Origin: Shinella sp. CPCC 101442
GTDB taxonomy: Bacteria; Pseudomonadota; Alphaproteobacteria; Rhizobiales; Rhizobiaceae
NCBI RefSeq assembly: GCF_024704725.1
Contig: NZ_JALIQS010000005.1
Coordinates: forward strand, 186,001-250,000
Direction of reading: 5' to 3'
Length of the DNA stretch: 64,000 bases
Shown piece by piece: positions 57,810-64,000 of the stretch. Below the pieces are notes generated by a model that was not told the origin of the DNA, searched no databases, and saw only the letters and a program-made list of their open reading frames with translations. A program made the translations under genes and the position numbers. Each line of letters begins with the position of its first letter. Positions within the stretch are counted from its first letter, which is position 1.

Positions 57810-59536
57810 TGGGCGTGCACGACAGCCTTCCTGATTTCGGTTCCGTGGGTGATGCAGGGCTGGTCGGCCGCGTGGTCGATGGCATTCTGCTCGGTGCACA
57901 GCCGGTCGTCGCTGCATTTTTCCTGTGGCGGGCGATCGGCGGAGATCCAGCCTCTGCGGCTTTGTGGTGCATCGTGGCTCTTGTAGGAATTGCCCTTCTG
58001 CGCCGCCTTTTGCTGTGGCCCGCCTCACGCCGGCTTTATGCGCTTGCCTATGACGGCGGGGTGCGTATGAGGCGCACCATCCTGGGCCGCCTCGTGCGCA
58101 TGCCACTCGGCGCATTTCGTGCCATCAGCGGCGGGAAGGTCATGCAGGCCGTCTCGGAAGACGTTCTCTGGCTGGAAAACCATGCGTCCCATACGCGCCC
58201 GGAAATCGCCGTCAATGCTGCAGCACTGACCATTTGTCTCGCTGGAGCGGTTGTCGTCTGGCCGGTTACCGGATTGTCGGCCATCCTCGGCATGGCGATC
58301 GGCTTGGCTCTTCTTGTCTTTGCCCGGCGCAGGCTTGCCGTGGGGCTGGAGCGCCGGGCGCGCAGCCTGACAGAGGTGTCGTTGATGCTGCAGGAGCAGG
58401 CCGAAGGCGTTTCGGTGCTGCGGGCCTTTGCCGGTGGCACGGATGACGGTGGCGTTTTCGCCCGCGCCGTCGAGCGCCTGCGAGATGGCGCATGGCGCGG
58501 CGTGCGTAAGGTCACACCGATTGCCGTGCTGTTTCGTATGGTGATCGATCTGTCGGCCGCGCTAGCGATTTTCCTGGCGGTTCTTACCTTTGGCGATGCA
58601 TCGAGTGTCGACGCTGCCCGGCTCGCAATCTCGGCGCTTCTTGTGGTCTGTGCGACCATTCCGGCGCGAAACTTTGCAAGTCTCTCGGCCATGCTGGAGC
58701 TCGCGCGGATCGGCCGCGCGAATGTCTGTGAGCTTCTTGCCATTCCGCTACCTCCAGTCGGCCGTGATGGCCGCCCCGAGGCCTTCGACGTGTGTTATGA
58801 AAATGTGACGTTCACGCATCGGGGACGAAAGGCGCCCGCTCTGGCAGACATCTCGTTTACGGCGACGCGAGGGGAAATGACGGTCTTCATCGGCGCCAAT
58901 GGCAGCGGAAAGACCACCTGCATGCAACTCCTCATGCGATTTTGGGAGCCGGATCGCGGCAGAATCCTGATCGGCGGTCAGGATATCCGCGATATCGACA
59001 GTCGGGCGCTCGCCTCAATGATCGCTCCGGTCTTTCAGGAGGCCCTGCTGTTTAATGAAACCATTGCGGACAATATCCGCGTCGGTAGGCCGTCTGCTTC
59101 CGATGCGGAGGTGGAGGCCGCAGCCAGAGCCGCCGCCATTCACGACGCGATCATGCGCTTTGAGCTCGGTTACCAGACCCGCGCCGGTGCGCTGGGCGCC
59201 CGACTTTCCGGCGGCGAACGTCAGCGGATCTGTATCGCCCGGGCGATTTTGAAGGACGCGCCGATCGTCATTCTCGATGAGGCGACGTCGGCGCTCGATC
59301 CGGAAAACGAAGAGGCGATCCAGCGGGCTATATCAGCACTTGCCGTTGGCCGTAGCCTTTTCGTCATCGCCCATGATCTTTCCTCTGTGGTGGCCGCGGA
59401 TCGGATCGTGCTTCTCGACGGAGGCAGGATCGAAGCCAGCGGGAGCCACGAAGCTCTGCTGACCTCATCTCCGAGCTATCAACGGTTGTGGAGGCGCTCA
59501 GTCGAAATGCGCGGCTGGAAGATGGCGCAGAGCTGA
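57809..59536 (+). CDS. Half-size ABC transporter, exporter fold (YbtQ/IrtB-like)
   Basis: About 575 aa. N-terminal membrane domain, then Walker A GANGSGKTT, VFQEALLFNET, signature LSGGERQR, Walker B IVILDEATSALDPENE and H-loop IAHDLSS. The ATG at 57809 overlaps the partner's stop by one base (TGATG); the frame from 57752 lies inside the partner and is not used. Partner of the previous gene in a heterodimeric inner-membrane siderophore transporter. Confidence 0.88.
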   Translation: MGVHDSLPDFGSVGDAGLVGRVVDGILLGAQPVVAAFFLWRAIGGDPASAALWCIVALVGIALLRRLLLWPASRRLYALAYDGGVRMRRTILGRLVRMPLGAFRAISGGKVMQAVSEDVLWLENHASHTRPEIAVNAAALTICLAGAVVVWPVTGLSAILGMAIGLALLVFARRRLAVGLERRARSLTEVSLMLQEQAEGVSVLRAFAGGTDDGGVFARAVERLRDGAWRGVRKVTPIAVLFRMVIDLSAALAIFLAVLTFGDASSVDAARLAISALLVVCATIPARNFASLSAMLELARIGRANVCELLAIPLPPVGRDGRPEAFDVCYENVTFTHRGRKAPALADISFTATRGEMTVFIGANGSGKTTCMQLLMRFWEPDRGRILIGGQDIRDIDSRALASMIAPVFQEALLFNETIADNIRVGRPSASDAEVEAAARAAAIHDAIMRFELGYQTRAGALGARLSGGERQRICIARAILKDAPIVILDEATSALDPENEEAIQRAISALAVGRSLFVIAHDLSSVVAADRIVLLDGGRIEASGSHEALLTSSPSYQRLWRRSVEMRGWKMAQS

Positions 59537-59679
59537 CTTTTTGCTCTGCTGTGGTGGATATATTCCTTGGGGACCACTCGAAGGGGAGGGGGTGGGGTGT
59601 CTATCACCTACGTGCCGCGCCGGCGTCTTTGCGATTGAGGTAGCGGGTGGCTCAGTCAAGTTCCAGCGGCGGTGCCGCC

Positions 59680-60200
59680 AGCCGGTTCGAAATGAACCGT
59701 ATAAGGAGCGGCGAGAGCATGATCGATAAGATCCACGACTGCAGGCGCATGCCGAACGTTCTCTGCGGAATGTAGTGCCACCGATCTTGCGCGAAACCGC
59801 CTGCATCCTCGTCACCAGCGGTTGCATGCGCGCCTCATAGCTGTCGAGCGCTTCCGGAAGGCTTTTTCTCGCGAGTTTCGATGCGAGAATGCAAGCGCCA
59901 GCCATCGCCGTTGACGTTCCCTGGCCGGCAAGAAAGGTAAGGCACCAAGCGGAATCGCCCAGCAACCCTATGCGACCTTTCGACCATTTCGGAATTTCGA
60001 TCAGCGATGCCGTGTCAAGAAGGCCTGGTCTCAGTCGATTGCAGATGTGAGGGCGGAGGCGACCGGTTCTGGCCAATGGCCAAATTCCGTCCGCAGGATG
60101 GCTCGGCGCGCCTCGACATCGAGGCGATCCGTCCTTTCGCCCCGCCAGCAGAATGAACTTCGTCCATTCAAAGAAAACCGCGAAAAGGCCTGTCTCGCCA
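59680..60200 (-). pseudogene. FAD-dependent monooxygenase remnant
   Basis: The minus strand keeps two pieces in different frames. One reads RTDRLDVEARRAILRTEFGHWPEP (about 60050-60150). The other reads LIEIPKWSKGRIGLLGDSAW, CLTFLAGQGTSTAMAGACILA, DSYEARMQPLVTRMQ (about 59800-60010). The GDSA and GQGTSTAMAGA blocks are the second FAD-binding motif of PHBH-type monooxygenases. The N-terminal Rossmann domain is missing and at least one frameshift separates the pieces. Confidence 0.68.
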
Positions 60201-60713
60201 GTGGTCTAAACGTCAAACTCATAGTTATTTTTGGTTGGGGAAAGTAGTTCGCGTTGATGGGCGGGAAGCCAGGATCGCATGGGCCAATAAACTAGCCTTT
60301 GCCAGAAGGAGCCTAACATTCGATGGCAAATTATTAGAGTTTATACATTCATCCGAGCCGGAAGAACCAAATTGGCCAGAAACCGACAAGTTGACGGATG
60401 AATGAGCGTCAGTGAAAGGCGCTGATTGATTTTAAGTGTTTTTTGCAGCCACTTTGCGCGTACAATGGAGGGAAATTGCACATCCTACGTGGCCTTCGTA
60501 CATTTCGCCTTTGTCACGAGGTGCGCCAAAAAGTGCAAATTTTCCGGTGATATCAACCACTTGAGGATACACCGTGTCCAGAACGCGTTTCTAAAACGGT
60601 ATGCCCCTACATCTCATCGCGAAAGTTGGTCTCAAATGGTTACGGGATTGTAGGTTTGGCTCCCTTTGAGAGCCGCTACCGACTTGCGTGAATTTGTTTG
60701 TGCGTCGTTTTCA
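60201..60713. other. No recognisable gene
   Basis: About 510 bases, more AT-rich than the neighbours, between the monooxygenase remnant and the stop of a LysR gene. Short frames on the plus strand show no family motif. No terminator or repeat stands out. Confidence 0.5.
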
Positions 60714-61667
60714 TCAACTCGCCACGAGGCTGGAATATCGATCTGGTAGGGCGACGGCGTAGCGTTCGGGTCCGATTTCCGAAAAGAAATCACGTGCTAG
60801 CTCGGTAAAGCGGCGGAGGAAGAGCGGCTTTGCGCCTCCGTATCGATCCGCAATCATTAGGCGTGGCGTCGGCAGGACTTCGATCAGGGGGCGGCGTACG
60901 AGCCGGTCGCTATCGGGGCTTCCAAGCCCGATGGGGCGCATGTTGAGGATCGACATACCAAAGCCCGATGCCACGGCGGCGCGAACGGTATCGTAGCCGC
61001 GCGTGCGAAACGAAATCTGCGGCCTCTGCCCTGCGAGATCGAAAAGCGTCACGAGATATCCGGAGGTCTGCGGGAGGTCGAGCAGCACCAGTGGGCGCGT
61101 CACCAGTTCGGCAAGGTTGAGGTATTCCTTCTGGGCGAGGGGATCGTCGACATGAAGCAGGGCATGCGCCGGCACATGCGCGAGGGTGACCGCATCCGAG
61201 GGAAGGCCGGGGCCGATGTCATAGGCCACGATTGCATCGACTATGTTCGTTTCAAGCCAGGTCAGGAGCTGCGGCTGTTCGCCCTCGAAGAGCTGGATTT
61301 CCGTGCCGTACCCCGCGACGAACCGATGCAGGAGCTCTGGCATGAACAGGGCGCCGAAGGGCTCGAAACAGCCGATCTTCAGGACCGGCGGCATCCCGGA
61401 TGTGAATTTGTCCATCGTGCGCTCAAATTCGGCCTCGGCGGAGAGCAGACGCCGGGCCGACGCGATGAAGCGCTCACCGGCCGGTGTGAGCATGACGCCC
61501 TTGGAGGGGCGGCGGTCAAAGAGCCGCGAGCCCATCTCACCTTCGGCCTGTCCTACTGCCGCCAGAATGGATGATTGAGCAATGCGGCAGGCGCGCGCCG
61601 CAGCCGATATCGATCCCGTTTCCGCGACAAGCACGAGATAGCGAAGCTGGCGAAGGGTCAAATTCAT
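60714..61667 (-). CDS. LysR family transcriptional regulator
   Basis: About 317 aa. N-terminal winged helix LRQLRYLVLVAETGSISAAARACRIAQSSILAAVGQ in outline, then a LysR substrate-binding domain (LKIGCFEPFGALFMPELLHRF). It is divergent from the amidase gene across about 100 bases and probably regulates the amidase and permease operon in response to an amide or a related compound (inference). Confidence 0.9.
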   Translation of the reverse strand: MNLTLRQLRYLVLVAETGSISAAARACRIAQSSILAAVGQAEGEMGSRLFDRRPSKGVMLTPAGERFIASARRLLSAEAEFERTMDKFTSGMPPVLKIGCFEPFGALFMPELLHRFVAGYGTEIQLFEGEQPQLLTWLETNIVDAIVAYDIGPGLPSDAVTLAHVPAHALLHVDDPLAQKEYLNLAELVTRPLVLLDLPQTSGYLVTLFDLAGQRPQISFRTRGYDTVRAAVASGFGMSILNMRPIGLGSPDSDRLVRRPLIEVLPTPRLMIADRYGGAKPLFLRRFTELARDFFSEIGPERYAVALPDRYSSLVAS

Positions 61668-61767
61668 TCATTCATTCCATGTAGTAAGAACCATCATATT
61701 TTGCATTTTATAGGATGCATTGTTTCGGTCATGTTGTCTTCACTGGTTTTCAGGAGGGAAGACGCCG

Positions 61768-63174
61768 TTGAACAGCCGCCAGTCCATCTCGCCAATCTCC
61801 GATGCGCCTGACCTTTGCCGCATGGATGTCGCTGCCCTGACCGCGGCCTTCCGGGCCGGCGCGCTTTCGCCGGTGGAGGTCACCCGCGCGGCTCTTGCCC
61901 GGGCCGAGGACGTCCAGCAGCGTTTCAATGCCTTCACCTTCATCGATCATGCGGGGGCACTGGAGGCGGCCTGCGCGGCCGAAGCCCGCTGGCGGACAGG
62001 CGCGGCGCTTTCGGCCATCGATGGCGTGCCCACCACTCTCAAGGACATCGTGCATGTCGAAGGCTGGACGGTGCGGTATGGAAGCCGGGCCACCGATGCC
62101 ATGCCGATGACCCGCGACGCGCCCTCCGTAGCGGGCATGCGTGCGGCCGGGGCCGTCTTCATCGGCCAGACCACGACGCCGGAATTCGGCTGGAAGGCCG
62201 TGACCGACAGTCCGGCTTTCGGGATCACGCGCAACCCGTGGAATCCGGAGCGGACGCCGGGTGGCTCCTCCGGTGGCGCGGCTGTCGCTTCTGCGACTGG
62301 CGCTGGTGTTCTCCATCTCGGCACGGATGGCGGTGGATCGATCCGGGTGCCGGCGGCCTTCACCGGAACCTTCGGCCTGAAGCCGACCTTCGGCCGTGTC
62401 CCGGCCGATCCGCCAAGCGTCTTCGGAACAGTCGCTCATATCGGCCCGATGACACGCAGCCCGGCGGATGCGCGGGCGATGCTTTCCGCCATGGGCGGAC
62501 GAAGCCTGCGCGACTGGAGCCAGCCCTGGGGCGGGATGCCCTCGCTCGACCCCCGACCTTTCGACTGGAAGGGGCGGAAGGTCGCTCTCTGGATGACGCC
62601 GCCAACGGGATCGCTCGATCCTGCTATCGAACGGGCGGTCTCGCATTCCGTCCGACAGATCGAAGCGGCAGGCGCAATCGTCGAGCCGGTTCGATTGCCC
62701 GCCGACGACCTGCACGAGATGTTCCACGCGCACTGGATGACGGGTGCGGCGAGCCGCCTCGCCCAAATCCCGCCCGGTATGCATGAGAACCTCGATCCTG
62801 GATTTATCGAGGCCGCGGCGGAAGGATCTCGCTTCAGCCTGATCGATTATATTTCCGCCCAACAGGCCCGCGCCCGTTTTGGTGCGGCGATGGACCGCCT
62901 GCTCGCAGACTATGATCTCCTTCTTTCTCCAACCACCGCCTGCCTGCCCTTTGCGGTTGGGCGGGAGGTACCAGAGGGTTCCGGCCTGTCGCGATGGACC
63001 GAATGGGCAGGTTTCAGCTACCCGATCAACCTATCGCAGCAGCCGGCATGCACCCTTTCCTGCGGAATGGCAGAAGGACTGCCGATCGGCCTGCAGATCG
63101 TCGGCCCCCGCGGTGGAGACGGCTTCGTACTCGATGCCGCCGAGGCGGCTAGCCGCTTGGTGGGAGGACAGTGA
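61768..63174 (+). CDS. Amidase signature family amidase
   Basis: About 468 aa. The Ser-cisSer-Lys triad is visible: Lys in TTLKDIVHVEG, cis-Ser in TPGGSSGGAAVA, and nucleophilic Ser in GTDGGGSIRVPA. The TTG at 61768 is chosen because AGGAGGG lies nine bases upstream; the longer frame to 61720 overlaps the promoter region. It hydrolyses a carboxamide in the cytoplasm. It is coupled to the following permease by a TGATG overlap, suggesting that the imported compound is an amide. Confidence 0.88.
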   Translation: MNSRQSISPISDAPDLCRMDVAALTAAFRAGALSPVEVTRAALARAEDVQQRFNAFTFIDHAGALEAACAAEARWRTGAALSAIDGVPTTLKDIVHVEGWTVRYGSRATDAMPMTRDAPSVAGMRAAGAVFIGQTTTPEFGWKAVTDSPAFGITRNPWNPERTPGGSSGGAAVASATGAGVLHLGTDGGGSIRVPAAFTGTFGLKPTFGRVPADPPSVFGTVAHIGPMTRSPADARAMLSAMGGRSLRDWSQPWGGMPSLDPRPFDWKGRKVALWMTPPTGSLDPAIERAVSHSVRQIEAAGAIVEPVRLPADDLHEMFHAHWMTGAASRLAQIPPGMHENLDPGFIEAAAEGSRFSLIDYISAQQARARFGAAMDRLLADYDLLLSPTTACLPFAVGREVPEGSGLSRWTEWAGFSYPINLSQQPACTLSCGMAEGLPIGLQIVGPRGGDGFVLDAAEAASRLVGGQ

Positions 63175-64000
63175 TGCCGGATATCGTCTCACTTTCCCTC
63201 AATGCGCTGACGCTGATGAGCATCCTGATGCTCGTCGCCTTGGGACTTGCGATCATCTACGGCCTGATGGGCATCATCAATCTCAGCCACGGCGAGTTCG
63301 TGACCATCGGAGCCTATACGCTGTTCACAGTACAGGCGGCGGGCGGCTCGTTCTGGCTTGCGCTGATCGTTGCGCCGGCTGTCGGGTATCTTCTCGGCAC
63401 GGTTCTTGAAGTCACCGTGATCCGGCGTCTCTACGACAGGCCCATCTCCACCATTCTCGCCACCTGGGGCCTGAGCCTCATCCTGCAGCAGGCAATCATC
63501 CTGACCTATGGTGCGGCACCCCGGCCGGTGACCGCACCGTTCGAGGCCTCGGTGCACCTGCTTGGCACCACATATCCCGCCTACCGACTCTTCCTGATCG
63601 TCTTCGCCTTCGCGGTCATGGCGGGTTGCGTGCTGGCCTTCCGGAAGACGCCCTTCGGCCTTGATGTCCGGGCGGTGATCCAGAATGCAAGCATGGCGCG
63701 GGTGCTCGGCGTGAATGCCGAAAGGGTCTATCGCCGGGCCTTTGCAAGCGGAGCGGCGCTCGCGGCCCTCGCCGGCGTTCTCATAGCCCCGCTCGTTGCC
63801 GTGACGGCGTTAATGGGCGTCAATTATCTCGCGCGGTCCTTCTTCGTCGTCCTCGTCGGCGGTGCGGGCTCCATCCCCGGTGTCGTCGCCGGGTCTGCCT
63901 TCGTGGGAGGATTGGAGTCGCTGCTCTCCACCACCGTACCGATTACAGTGGCGCAAGCCAGTGTGCTGATCCTTGCGGTCGTTATCGTGCGGTTCCGTCC
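63174..64000 (+). CDS. Branched-chain amino acid/amide ABC transporter permease (LivH/UrtB type), 3' end outside window
   Basis: At least 275 residues from ATG 63174 to the window end with no stop. LALGLAIIYGLMGIINLSHGEF is the family N-terminal signature, followed by ISTILATWGLSLILQQ and the EAA-like VIQNASMARVLGVNAERVYRRAFASG. Multiple membrane helices. In the HAAT family such permeases import branched amino acids, urea or amides. Being coupled to an amidase, it likely imports an amide. The partner permease, ATPases and binding protein should lie downstream of the window. Confidence 0.9.
   Translation, partial: MPDIVSLSLNALTLMSILMLVALGLAIIYGLMGIINLSHGEFVTIGAYTLFTVQAAGGSFWLALIVAPAVGYLLGTVLEVTVIRRLYDRPISTILATWGLSLILQQAIILTYGAAPRPVTAPFEASVHLLGTTYPAYRLFLIVFAFAVMAGCVLAFRKTPFGLDVRAVIQNASMARVLGVNAERVYRRAFASGAALAALAGVLIAPLVAVTALMGVNYLARSFFVVLVGGAGSIPGVVAGSAFVGGLESLLSTTVPITVAQASVLILAVVIVRFR

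Overview
The window looks like an alphaproteobacterium of the order Rhizobiales (Rhizobium/Agrobacterium/Shinella/Ensifer-like). Base composition is GC-rich, solute ABC transporters are abundant, a twin-arginine GMC dehydrogenase is present, and the iron locus carries a RirA-type operator. The amount of IS and transposon debris suggests a plasmid or chromid, or a chromosomal accessory region. No rRNA, tRNA or CRISPR array was seen.

Layout. 1-3389: end of a sugar-type ABC transporter operon (permease, ATPase) with a TetR regulator and a D-threonine-aldolase-fold PLP enzyme. 3390-4605: decayed IS630 element and an enoyl-CoA hydratase remnant. 4615-7901: NylB-like serine hydrolase, AraC regulator, PhzF-fold isomerase. 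7996-16829 (minus): one long operon led by its own LacI regulator behind an 18-bp perfect palindrome, followed by a binding protein, two permeases, a 702-aa ADP-ribosylglycohydrolase-fold enzyme, an ATPase, an isochorismatase-fold hydrolase and a ribokinase. This reads as an import-and-dismantling pathway for a ribosylated compound. 17038-22364: pirin, SDR, F420-reductase-fold protein, LLM flavin oxidoreductase and azoreductase, with a divergent LysR.

22394-34765 is a mosaic mobile island. It holds a truncated LysR, a Tn3-family resolvase and a heavily decayed tnpA. Next comes a three-gene minus-strand operon (TerB-domain protein, AAA-type ATPase, Lhr-like helicase) that matches the architecture of the Shango anti-phage system. 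Beyond it lie fragments of an amidohydrolase, a second Tn3 tnpA, corA and a sigma-54 activator. The TerB-domain gene has an in-frame TAA between its signal peptide and its peptidoglycan-binding-like domain, so the system may be impaired or may use a downstream TTG start.

35076-39661: RHH protein, VOC protein, gluconate-2-dehydrogenase-like small subunit and GMC large subunit. The expected third (cytochrome c) gene is cut off after about 15 codons by debris of a large serine recombinase and an 83-bp IS3-type mini-element. 39905-47347: a giant repeat-rich autotransporter. 48049-49307: a dead ISL3 element with both ends. 49408-52643: GNAT and MFS genes divergent from a MocR regulator, with a long inverted repeat between them. 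52795-59536: AraC, TonB receptor and two half-size ABC exporter-fold transporters, arranged like yersiniabactin-type siderophore uptake. 59680-60200: dead FAD monooxygenase. 60714-64000: LysR, amidase and a LivH/UrtB-type permease that runs off the window.

Caveat: all family names come from reading motifs and remembered family sequences; no search was run.
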